Source: Pseudomonadota bacterium (GTDB taxonomy: Bacteria > Pseudomonadota > Alphaproteobacteria > Acetobacterales > Acetobacteraceae). From it: DNA of 5,819 bases. Both the position numbers and the translations under genes were made by a program. Under the pieces are notes generated by a model. That model was given only the letters and a program-made list of their open reading frames with translations, searched no databases and was not told where the DNA came from. Positions 1 through 5,183 of the stretch are shown piece by piece (the stretch's first letter is position 1; every line of letters begins with the position of its first letter). The DNA lies in NCBI GenBank assembly GCA_023390705.1, contig JAEWCI010000399.1, forward strand, positions 1-5,819, read 5' to 3'.

Positions 1-270
1 TTCTTCGGGTTCGGGTTCGGATTTCCGCTGGTCGCGCCCTATCCCGCTTACCCCTATTATTATCCGCCCCCCGCCTACTATCCGCCGCCGGCCTATTATT
101 ACCCACCGGCACCTCCGCCCTATTATCCGCCCTACAGCTATGCCCCGGCACCTGCGTTGCAGTGTCACGCCGGGGCCTATACCTGCCCGCTGGAGAGAGG
201 CGAGCAACCAGGTGATGCCTGTTCCTGCCCGACCTCCAGAGGGAGGGCCTGGGGGCGGGCTGGCAACTGA
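1..270 (+). CDS. Pro/Tyr-rich protein with four-Cys C-terminal tail (3' partial only)
   Basis: Reading frame 1 is open from the first base to TGA at 268-270, giving 89 residues; the start lies left of the window. Visible residues 1-9 are Phe/Gly-rich. Residues 10-52 are a low-complexity run of Pro, Tyr and Ala with repeated PPPAYY-like units. Residues 53-89 form a tail with Cys at 55, 62, 74 and 76 (pattern C-x6-C-x11-C-x-C) ending in GRAWGRAGN. From memory, similar tails (CPL...CSCPT..GRAWG) end many small secreted or envelope proteins of Acetobacteraceae and relatives, with no known function. The Cys pairs could form disulfides in the periplasm (inference). No signal peptide can be seen because the N-terminus is missing. 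The overlapping frame from 140 to 406 is not supported: it runs across this motif and has no recognisable content. Confidence 0.72.
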   Translation, partial: FFGFGFGFPLVAPYPAYPYYYPPPAYYPPPAYYYPPAPPPYYPPYSYAPAPALQCHAGAYTCPLERGEQPGDACSCPTSRGRAWGRAGN

Positions 271-284
271 TCCCGAGCCGCGTA

Positions 285-319
285 AGTCCTGCGCGCCCCG
301 GCATCATGCGCGCAGGGTT
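285..319 (+). terminator. Candidate transcription terminator hairpin
   Basis: The hairpin begins 15 bases after the stop of the first gene. Arms 288-296 (CCTGCGCGC) and 308-316 (GCGCGCAGG) are a perfect 9-bp inverted repeat with an 11-base loop. Two G-U pairs and one A-T pair extend the stem to 12 bp (285-296/308-319). The tail after the stem is GTTGGTGTGG, so there is only a weak T-tract. Position and strength suit a terminator for the upstream gene, but the poor T-run means it may be an RNA 3'-end stabiliser or partly Rho-dependent. Confidence 0.4.
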
Positions 320-350
320 GGTGTGGAGGCCGTGCGCCGCACGACAAGCT

Positions 351-378
351 TGCCGGTCAGCATTCATGCTGGCCGGTA
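351..378. repeat. Inverted repeat / 12-bp hairpin
   Basis: Arms 351-362 and 367-378 pair along their full length, with ten Watson-Crick pairs and two G-U pairs (357-372 and 352-377), around a 4-base loop TTCA. There is no T-tract on either side, so this is not a standard intrinsic terminator. It lies about 30 bases after the hairpin at 285-319, in a stretch with no gene. It could be a second transcription stop, a dispersed palindromic element, or part of a structured RNA. The pairing is directly visible; the role is not known. Confidence 0.5.
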
Positions 379-806
379 TGAGCCGGGACCGATGAGCTTG
401 CTGTGACTGATGCTCCTGTCCTCCTGCACGCCTGCCTGGCGGAAGCGGAGGAGAAGGAGCGGGGGTGCCATGGGCTCCTGCATGGCCGCACCCGTGATGG
501 AAACGCGGTCAGGGCGCGATTGGGCGCAAGGGGCGCAGAACCTCGGTCGCGGTCCCGCTTGCCGGAGACGGCCTGCGATCAGGCTCGCTACCGTCGCACG
601 CCGCTGTGAACCACCTGCCTCCCGATGGCGGGCATCCTTGCTCATCGCCTCAGCTTTAGAAACCGCCTGGCCTGAGCGGAGGCGGCGGGCCCCGAGGTGC
701 GGCCGCGTAAACCAGGCAGGCAAGGACCCCGGCCTCTTCCCTCCGCCCATATTGGTGCCGGCGGCAGGCGGAAGCGACCACGGCGTCGGACGGGGCGAAG
801 CCAACC

Positions 807-815
807 GGAGGGGAG
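807..815 (+). promoter_or_regulatory. Ribosome binding site deciding the ftsH GTG start
   Basis: GGAGGGGAG lies 7 bases before the GTG at 823. No such site precedes the ATG at 697, which is in the same frame. The 42 residues an ATG-697 start would add are Arg/Pro-rich and would sit before the membrane anchor that normally begins FtsH. GTG 823 is therefore preferred. Confidence 0.75.
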
Positions 816-822
816 TGCAGCG

Positions 823-2697
823 GTGACGAAGCAGAAATTCAATGCCTGGTACTGGGTCGCGGCGCTGCTTGGCCTCTTTGTCGTGCAGTATGTCGCGACG
901 CAAATCGCCCAGCCGGTGGCGACGATCCCCTACAGCCAGTTCCAGCAACTCCTGAACGAAGGCAAGATCGCCGAGGTCGGGGTTTCGGACCGCTTCCTCC
1001 AGGGCACGCTCAAGGAGCCTCTGCCCGGCGGCCAGACCCGCTTCGCCACGACCCGGGTCGAGCCGCCCGAATTCGCCGAGGAGCTGAGCCGCCACGGCGT
1101 GCGCTACACGGGCCAGGTCGAGAGCAACTTCCTGCCCATGCTGCTCTCCTGGGTGGTGCCGGTGCTGCTCTTCGTCGGCGCCTGGCTCTGGATCGGCCGG
1201 CGCCTCGGGGCGGGGCAGGGCGGCCTGATGCAGATCGGCAAGAGCAAGGCCAAGGTCTATGTCGAGGCCGATACCGGCGTGACCTTCGCCGATGTCGCCG
1301 GGGTGGACGAGGCCAAGGACGAACTGCGCGAGGTGGTGGACTTCCTGCGGGAACCGCAGCGATACGGCCGCCTCGGCGGGCGGATGCCGAAGGGCGTGCT
1401 GCTCGTTGGCCCGCCGGGCACCGGCAAGACGCTGCTTGCCAAGGCGGTGGCGGGCGAGGCCAAGGTGCCCTTCTTCTCGATCTCCGGCGCCGAGTTCGTG
1501 GAGATGTTCGTAGGCGTCGGCGCGGCGCGGGTGCGCGACCTGTTCGAACAGGCGCAGGCGAAGGCACCCGCCATCATCTTCATCGACGAGCTGGACGCGC
1601 TGGGGCGCGCCCGGGGCGTCGCGGGCGTCTATGGCAGCGGCCACAGTGAGGCGGAGCAGACGCTGAACCAGTTGCTGGTCGAGATGGATGGCTTTGACAG
1701 CCGCTCCGGCCTGGTGATCCTCTCCGCGACCAACCGGCCGGAAATCCTCGATCCCGCGCTGCTCCGCGCCGGGCGCTTCGACCGCCAGGTGCTGGTGGAC
1801 CGGCCGGACCGCAAGGGGCGCATCGACATCCTGCATGTCCATATGCGCAAGGTGAAGCTCGCCCCGGAAGTGGATGCGGAGAAGGTGGCGGCGCTCACGC
1901 CGGGCTTCACCGGGGCCGACCTCGCCAATCTGGTGAACGAGGCGACGCTGCTGGCCACCCGTCGCGGCGCGGAGGCGGTATCGATGGCCGATTTCGGCAA
2001 CGCGGTCGAACGCATCGTCGCCGGCCTCGAAAAGCGCAACCGTCTGCTCAACCCGAAGGAACGCGAGGTCGTCGCCTACCACGAAATGGGTCATGCGCTG
2101 GTGGCGCTTGCCCTGCCGGGCGTGGACGCGGTCCACAAGGTTTCTATCATCCCGCGCGGCATCGGCGCACTCGGCTACACCATCCAACTGCCGACCGAGG
2201 ACCGCTTCCTGATGACACGCGAGGAGCTGGAGCGGAAGATGATGGTGATGCTGGGCGGGCGCGCCGCCGAGCTGGTCGTCTATGACCATCTCTCCACCGG
2301 CGCCGCGGACGATCTCCAGCGTGTCACCGATATCGCCCGCAGCATGGTCACGCGCTACGGCATGTCGGACAAGCTCGGCAGCGTCGCCTATGAGCGTGAC
2401 CCGCGAAGCCTCCTCGCCGGGCCGAATCCGCTGCCGCTGGGACCGCGGGAGCGCGAATTCGGCGAGGCGACGGCTGATGCCATAGACGCAGAGGTGCGGC
2501 GCATCGTGGACAGCGCACTGGACCGGACCCTCAGCCTGCTGCGCGAACGCCGCGACGCCCTCGACCGCGGTGTCCGCCAGCTTCTGGAGAAGGAGACCCT
2601 CGACGAGGCGGCGCTGCGCCAGCTCGCCTCCCCGCCGCCAAGGCCGGCGAAGGAGCCGGGGCTGGTCGGGGAGGGAGGGAATTCCCACCCGCAGTAA
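823..2697 (+). CDS. ftsH: ATP-dependent zinc metalloprotease FtsH (probable accessory paralog)
   Basis: The 624-residue product is a membrane-anchored AAA+ protease that unfolds and degrades misassembled membrane proteins and short-lived cytoplasmic proteins; FtsH works as a hexamer in the inner membrane. Visible in order: transmembrane helix 1 (about 8-25), a short periplasmic domain (about 28-104), transmembrane helix 2 (about 105-124), an AAA+ domain with Walker A GPPGTGKT 196-203, pore motif FVGVGA 229-234, Walker B IIFIDE 251-256, sensor Asn304 and Arg fingers R315/R318, then a zinc peptidase with HEMGH 420-424 and third ligand Asp497 in TGAADDL. Nothing is missing, so it should be active. 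The usual motif is HEAGH; Met at this variable position, the RAGRFDR form of the Arg-finger segment, and the short C-terminus suggest an accessory FtsH. As I recall, similar forms occur in stress-tolerance islands. The usual alphaproteobacterial neighbours (tol-pal, tilS) are absent. It is probably monocistronic: 179 bases separate it from the next gene. Confidence 0.96.
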   Translation: MTKQKFNAWYWVAALLGLFVVQYVATQIAQPVATIPYSQFQQLLNEGKIAEVGVSDRFLQGTLKEPLPGGQTRFATTRVEPPEFAEELSRHGVRYTGQVESNFLPMLLSWVVPVLLFVGAWLWIGRRLGAGQGGLMQIGKSKAKVYVEADTGVTFADVAGVDEAKDELREVVDFLREPQRYGRLGGRMPKGVLLVGPPGTGKTLLAKAVAGEAKVPFFSISGAEFVEMFVGVGAARVRDLFEQAQAKAPAIIFIDELDALGRARGVAGVYGSGHSEAEQTLNQLLVEMDGFDSRSGLVILSATNRPEILDPALLRAGRFDRQVLVDRPDRKGRIDILHVHMRKVKLAPEVDAEKVAALTPGFTGADLANLVNEATLLATRRGAEAVSMADFGNAVERIVAGLEKRNRLLNPKEREVVAYHEMGHALVALALPGVDAVHKVSIIPRGIGALGYTIQLPTEDRFLMTREELERKMMVMLGGRAAELVVYDHLSTGAADDLQRVTDIARSMVTRYGMSDKLGSVAYERDPRSLLAGPNPLPLGPREREFGEATADAIDAEVRRIVDSALDRTLSLLRERRDALDRGVRQLLEKETLDEAALRQLASPPPRPAKEPGLVGEGGNSHPQ

Positions 2698-2721
2698 CTG
2701 CCGAAATGTGAGAATCGGCGG
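2698..2721 (+). terminator. Weak hairpin directly after ftsH
   Basis: Arms 2698-2704 (CTGCCGA) and 2715-2721 (TCGGCGG) pair over 7 bp with one T-G wobble, around a 10-base loop. It begins at the base after the ftsH stop codon. There is no T-tract downstream, so intrinsic termination here is only a possibility. Confidence 0.25.
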
Positions 2722-2804
2722 GCGATCCTCAGTGGCGGAGCCTTCCCCACCGCCCGCGCCTGGCCCGCATCTCCTCACATGGCGTTACATGTTGCCCCGG
2801 TTGG

Positions 2805-2820
2805 GTGGCATTCCTGCCAC
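2805..2820. repeat. Short perfect inverted repeat upstream of the His-rich gene
   Basis: GTGGCA (2805-2810), spacer TTCC and TGCCAC (2815-2820) form a perfect 6-bp hairpin or a 16-base dyad. It lies 56 bases before the ATG at 2877. It may be an operator or a 5' leader hairpin; nothing else in the sequence decides between these. Confidence 0.3.
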
Positions 2821-2864
2821 GATCATGCCTTGACGAGAGGCCCATCATGCTCCTCAGAGGTCCA

Positions 2865-2871
2865 AAGGAGG
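2865..2871 (+). promoter_or_regulatory. Strong Shine-Dalgarno for the small exported protein
   Basis: AAGGAGG lies 5 bases before the ATG at 2877, a near-perfect match to the anti-Shine-Dalgarno of 16S rRNA. It is the best ribosome binding site in the window. It selects ATG 2877 over the in-frame upstream ATGs at 2805 and 2847, which have no such site and would bury the signal peptide. Confidence 0.85.
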
Positions 2872-2876
2872 ACAAG

Positions 2877-3155
2877 ATGCGTAGCCTTCTCGTCGCAGCC
2901 GCTCTCGGCCTTGGGCTGCTCTCGGCCGGCGCGACCACCAGCACCGCTGCCGCTGCGCCTTTCGGCGCCCGGGCACCGGGCGGCGTCGCCTCCGAAGTCA
3001 CGCCCGTGCATTACCAGCGCGGCTACGGATACCACGGTTATCACCGGCCGCATTATGTGCCGCCGCCGCGCCATCACTGGCACCGGTATGCGCCGCCCCC
3101 GCCGCCGCGCCACTCCTGGCACCACCACCGGCATTACCAGTATGGGTGGCGCTAG
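2877..3155 (+). CDS. Small exported His/Tyr/Pro-rich protein of unknown function
   Basis: The product has 92 residues. Residues 1-26 are a clear Sec-type signal peptide: MRS, a Leu/Ala/Gly hydrophobic core (4-19), then a small-residue segment ending in an Ala run, with probable signal peptidase I cleavage near residue 26. The mature part, about 66 residues, has 12 His, 8 Tyr and many Pro and Arg, with clusters such as HHWHRY, APPPPPRH and HHHRHY. No folded domain is recognisable. His clusters of this kind can bind nickel, zinc or copper, but that is inference from composition only. Small exported His/Tyr-rich proteins are common and uncharacterised in Acetobacteraceae and Rhizobiales, as far as I recall. 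The TAG stop (3153-3155) is the first three bases of the downstream repeat unit, so repeat insertion may have set the present C-terminus. The strong ribosome binding site argues that the protein is really made. It follows ftsH by 179 bases and is probably transcribed separately. Confidence 0.82.
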   Translation: MRSLLVAAALGLGLLSAGATTSTAAAAPFGARAPGGVASEVTPVHYQRGYGYHGYHRPHYVPPPRHHWHRYAPPPPPRHSWHHHRHYQYGWR

Positions 3156-3210
3156 AGCAGATAGCGGATGGGCGTGAACGCCCAGGAGCGTGAACTGCTC
3201 TTGGCACAAT
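3153..3210 (+). repeat. Repeat unit 1 (stem-loop within stem-loop)
   Basis: The outer stem AGAGCAG (3154-3160) pairs with CTGCTCT (3195-3201). The inner stem TGGGCG (3169-3174) pairs with CGCCCA (3179-3184) and is capped by the tetraloop TGAA (3175-3178). The unpaired sides are ATAGCGGA (3161-3168) and a 10-base stretch (3185-3194). Similarity to unit 2 continues past the outer stem into CACAAT (3205-3210). Its first three bases are the stop codon of the preceding gene. Confidence 0.75.
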
Positions 3211-3213
3211 AGC

Positions 3214-3255
3214 CTGCAGCGGATTGCGTTCAGAACTGAACGCAATCCGCTGTAG
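3214..3255. repeat. Central 20-bp hairpin
   Basis: Arms 3214-3233 and 3236-3255 are complementary over 20 positions with one G-T wobble (3216-3253), separated only by AA. The inner 17 bp (3217-3252) are perfect. In single-stranded form the loop must open by at least one pair. It is the longest inverted repeat in the window. Its last bases overlap the first bases of unit 2, so the outermost pairs of the two structures compete. Confidence 0.9.
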
Positions 3256-3310
3256 AGCAGATAGCGGACGGGTGTGAATGCCCGGGAAGCTGAATCTGCT
3301 CTCTGGACAA
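3253..3310 (+). repeat. Repeat unit 2
   Basis: Same layout as unit 1 at +100 bases: outer stem AGAGCAGA (3254-3261) with TCTGCTCT (3295-3302), inner stem CGGGTG (3269-3274) with TGCCCG (3279-3284), tetraloop TGAA (3275-3278). Aligned with unit 1, bases 3253-3268 are identical. The differences at 3269, 3273, 3279 and 3284 all fall in the inner stem and keep pairing. Similarity extends to about ACAAT after the outer stem. Confidence 0.75.
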
Positions 3311-3339
3311 TGACCCACACCGGGCTGAACGTCAGCTTC

Positions 3340-3369
3340 GCATGGGCCGGGCCGATATCCGGCCCATGC
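3340..3369. terminator. GC-rich hairpin between convergent genes, candidate two-way terminator
   Basis: GCATGGGCCGG (3340-3350) and CCGGCCCATGC (3359-3369) are a perfect 11-bp inverted repeat with an 8-base loop. It sits between the + strand small gene ending at 3155 and the - strand amn ending at 3453, where a bidirectional stop is expected. Neither side has a T-tract (TTCGTCGG on the + strand), so intrinsic function is unproven. A second, shorter hairpin, CCGGCC-GTGC-GGCCGG, follows at 3380-3395. Confidence 0.4.
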
Positions 3370-3452
3370 TTCGTCGGCACCGGCCGTGCGGCCGGAAAGG
3401 CGGTGCCCATGCCGGTGGCACACCGCCTGCCGCACAGCCGGGGGCAGCCGCC

Positions 3453-4913
3453 CTACCGGAAAGGCGGCTCGTCGAAGCTGCGCAACTTGCGGGAGTGCAG
3501 GGATGGTAACTGACCGCGCAGCACATCGAGCGCGGCGAGCCCGATCATCAGGTGCTGCCCGACAGCGCGTTCGTAGAAGGCGCTGGCCGTGCCGGGCAGC
3601 TTGATCTCGCCATGCAGCGGCCGGTCCGAGACGCACAGCAGCGTCCCATAGGGCACGCGGAACCGGTAGCCCTGGGCGGCCAGGGTGCCGCTTTCCATAT
3701 CCACGGCGATGGCGCGCGAAAGGTTGATCCGGCGGCGCTCGCGCGACCAGCGGAGTTCCCAATTGCGGTCGTCGTAGGTCACCACCGTGCCGGTGCGCAG
3801 CCGCCGCTTCAGCCCATCCCCACGCTCGCCGGTTACCAGCGCCGCGGCTTCCTGAAGGGCGAGTTGCACCTCGGCGAGGGCCGGGACCGGCACCTCGGGC
3901 GGCACCAGATCGTCCAGGATGCGGTCGCGGCGCAGATAGCCATGCGCAAGGACATAGTCGCCGATCAACTGGGATTGCCGCAGGCCCGCGCAATGGCCGA
4001 CCATCAGCCAGCAATGCGGGCGCAGGACGGCCAGGTGGTCCGTGATGTTCTTCGCATTCGATGGGCCGACGCCGATGTTGACCAGGGTGACGCCGCCTTC
4101 TCCATCGTCGCGCAGAAGGTGGTAGGCGGGCATCTGGTAGCGGTGCCAGGGTGAGGTGGCGGCCAGGGCCTCGCCATTCGCGCAGTCCTGCCGCCCGATC
4201 TCCACGCCACCCGGCAGCACCAGCTTCCGGTAGGGGCTTCCCGGGGCCCTGAGCTCCGCGAGCGCCCAATGGATGAACTGGTCAACATAGCGATGATAGT
4301 TGGTCAGCAGAATCCAGGGCTGGATGTCCCGCCAGTTCGTGCCGGTGTAGTGGACCAGGCGGCGCAGCGAATAATCCACCCGGACCGCATCGAACAAGGC
4401 AAGCGGCCGCGGCTGCCCTGGTTCGAAGCGCCACAGGCTGTCCGCCACCTCGTCACCCACGGCGGTGAGGGAGGGTGCGGGAAAATGGCGGGCAAGCACC
4501 GCGGCGGAAACGCCTTCGCGGTCGAACTCGTCGCCACGTTCCAGGACATAGGGGTAGGGGATTTCCTGGTCGCTCTCGCCAACCTCGACATGCGCGCCGA
4601 AATCCTGGATCAGCGGACGAAGCTGTTCGAGCAGATAGGACCGGAAGACGGCGGGCTGCGTGACCGTGGTGGCGTAGCTTCCCGCCACCTGGAACTTGGC
4701 CCAGGCACGGCGCGTGGCGGGCGGATTTGGCCCGCTCGGGTTATAGCTCAACCGAAGCTGCGGGTAGCGGAAGCGCGTCCTTTCCTCGTGGCTCGGTGGC
4801 GGTCCGCCGGACAGGAAGCGCTCAAGCGCAAGCCGGAGGGCGGTCACCGCTGCGGCATGCAGCGTTTCAAGCTGATCCACGGCTTCTTCGGGTGTCGGCA
4901 TGCTGCTGGTCAT
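3453..4913 (-). CDS. amn: AMP nucleosidase
   Basis: The 486-residue product hydrolyses AMP to adenine and ribose 5-phosphate in the cytoplasm, a step of purine salvage and adenylate balance. It aligns by eye with E. coli Amn (484 residues) along its whole length. The N-terminal regulatory domain includes FQVAGSYATTVTQPAVFRSY (73-92) and EIPYPYV (117-123). The C-terminal nucleoside-phosphorylase-type catalytic domain includes LVNIGVGPSNAKNITDH (277-293), VGHCAGLR (305-312), IGDYVLAHGYLRRD (317-330), RTGTVVTYDDRNWELR (373-388), VDMESGTLAAQGYRF (404-418) and LLCVSDRPLHGEIKLPG (425-441). The protein ends in SFDEPPFR. Asp430 sits where I recall the catalytic Asp of the E. coli enzyme. ATG 4913 fits the E. 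coli N-terminus; the frame is open further upstream to 5291, but that part overlaps the divergent gene and has no homology. No good ribosome binding site is seen. The family is activated by ATP and inhibited by phosphate. A 7-bp hairpin (3446-3469) overlaps the stop. Confidence 0.97.
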   Translation of the reverse strand: MTSSMPTPEEAVDQLETLHAAAVTALRLALERFLSGGPPPSHEERTRFRYPQLRLSYNPSGPNPPATRRAWAKFQVAGSYATTVTQPAVFRSYLLEQLRPLIQDFGAHVEVGESDQEIPYPYVLERGDEFDREGVSAAVLARHFPAPSLTAVGDEVADSLWRFEPGQPRPLALFDAVRVDYSLRRLVHYTGTNWRDIQPWILLTNYHRYVDQFIHWALAELRAPGSPYRKLVLPGGVEIGRQDCANGEALAATSPWHRYQMPAYHLLRDDGEGGVTLVNIGVGPSNAKNITDHLAVLRPHCWLMVGHCAGLRQSQLIGDYVLAHGYLRRDRILDDLVPPEVPVPALAEVQLALQEAAALVTGERGDGLKRRLRTGTVVTYDDRNWELRWSRERRRINLSRAIAVDMESGTLAAQGYRFRVPYGTLLCVSDRPLHGEIKLPGTASAFYERAVGQHLMIGLAALDVLRGQLPSLHSRKLRSFDEPPFR

Positions 4914-4998
4914 CGGCTGCACCAGTTGGTTCTGAAGCGGAAGCGCGCCTTGGCTCGGCCATTGCCCTGGTCTTCTACGGAATGCTTGCCCGGCAGGA

Positions 4999-5013
4999 CA
5001 GGTCAGTGACCTG
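4999..5013. promoter_or_regulatory. Perfect 15-base dyad, candidate operator
   Basis: CAGGTCAGTGACCTG is a perfect inverted repeat with 7-base arms and a single central G. It lies 86 bases upstream of the amn start and 171 bases upstream of the MFS start. The spacing and symmetry suit a dimeric helix-turn-helix repressor controlling one or both divergent genes. No regulator gene is visible in the window, so the partner is unknown. Confidence 0.4.
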
Positions 5014-5172
5014 AATGTGCAGCACGGGGACGGTGCAGCCATGCTGCGGCCGTCGGGACGGATGGCCCGCAGCCAGCGGCCACCTGCGGCCGGTGCGGTG
5101 GTGCTTTCCTGCCTCTGTTGCCTTTCCGCTCGCCCTGGGCCGAGCATGGCCTCGGTCGCCGGTATTCGCGCC

Positions 5173-5179
5173 GAGGTGA
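5173..5179 (+). promoter_or_regulatory. Ribosome binding site of the MFS gene
   Basis: GAGGTGA lies just before the ATG at 5184, with 7 bases between GAGG and the ATG. It supports this start; the frame is also open upstream, but there is no better site. Confidence 0.65.
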
Positions 5180-5183
5180 ACTG

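Larger units (their letters stand above)
271..822. other. Intergenic stretch with no supported gene
   Basis: About 550 bases lie between the first gene and the GTG start of ftsH. Several open frames cross it on both strands, but all are Arg/Pro/Ala-rich, lack a good ribosome binding site, and resemble no family I know. The stretch holds hairpins at 285-319 and 351-378. I found no convincing promoter. GCCCATAT at 745-752 vaguely resembles a heat-shock sigma-32 -10 element, but no CTTGAA-like -35 lies at the right distance. The ftsH promoter is presumably in here, and an unannotated small RNA is possible. Confidence 0.6.
3153..3302 (+). repeat. Composite structured repeat: two units around a long hairpin
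   Basis: The element contains unit 1 (from 3153), a long central hairpin (3214-3255) and unit 2 (from 3253), with the two units exactly 100 bases apart. The whole is bounded by AGAGCAGA at 3154-3161 and TCTGCTCT at 3295-3302, an 8-bp terminal inverted repeat. The motif AGCGGAT and the string TGAACG occur in or near all three parts, so the parts are probably related. There is no coding capacity and no clear target-site duplication. It resembles a REP/BIME-like dispersed palindromic element or a small non-autonomous element, but copy number elsewhere in the genome cannot be seen here. Confidence 0.75.
4914..5183. other. Divergent intergenic region between amn and the MFS gene
   Basis: These 270 bases must hold the promoters of both divergent genes. 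The clearest structure is the dyad at 4999-5013. I see no convincing -35/-10 pair: TTGCCC at 4986-4991 could be a -35 on the + strand, but the sequence 17 bases on (ACCTGA) is a poor -10. A 47-codon frame on the + strand (5041-5184) ends overlapping the MFS start by one base and is discussed as a finding. Confidence 0.6.

Noticed and set aside
638..660. TTGCTC ... TTTAGA as a sigma-70 promoter
   Set aside because: The spacer is only 11 bases, too short for a working -35/-10 pair.
745..752. GCCCATAT as a heat-shock sigma-32 promoter for ftsH
   Set aside because: Only the -10-like half is present; there is no CTTGAA-like -35 at 13-17 bases upstream.
697..822. ATG at 697 as the ftsH start
   Set aside because: It would add 42 Arg/Pro-rich residues before the membrane anchor and has no ribosome binding site. 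GTG 823 has GGAGGGGAG at the right distance.
364..2778. Very long open frame (804 codons) on the - strand opposite ftsH
   Set aside because: It is antisense to a complete, fully conserved ftsH. Its translation is Arg/Ala/His-rich with no recognisable domain. Long antisense frames are normal in DNA with this GC and codon use.
3153..3302. Complete insertion sequence
   Set aside because: There is no transposase frame and no clear target-site duplication; only short terminal inverted repeats are present.
3153..3310. CRISPR array
   Set aside because: There are only two imperfect units, the spacing contains a palindrome in place of a unique spacer, and no cas genes are nearby.
3552..4154. 200-codon frame on the + strand opposite amn
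   Set aside because: Antisense shadow of the conserved catalytic domain of Amn.
2998..4269. 423-codon frame on the - strand overlapping amn
   Set aside because: It overlaps amn in another frame and crosses the repeat and hairpin region, with composition typical of a shadow frame.
4269..5009. 246-codon frame on the + strand opposite the amn N-terminal half
   Set aside because: It is antisense to a conserved enzyme, has no family resemblance and no convincing start.
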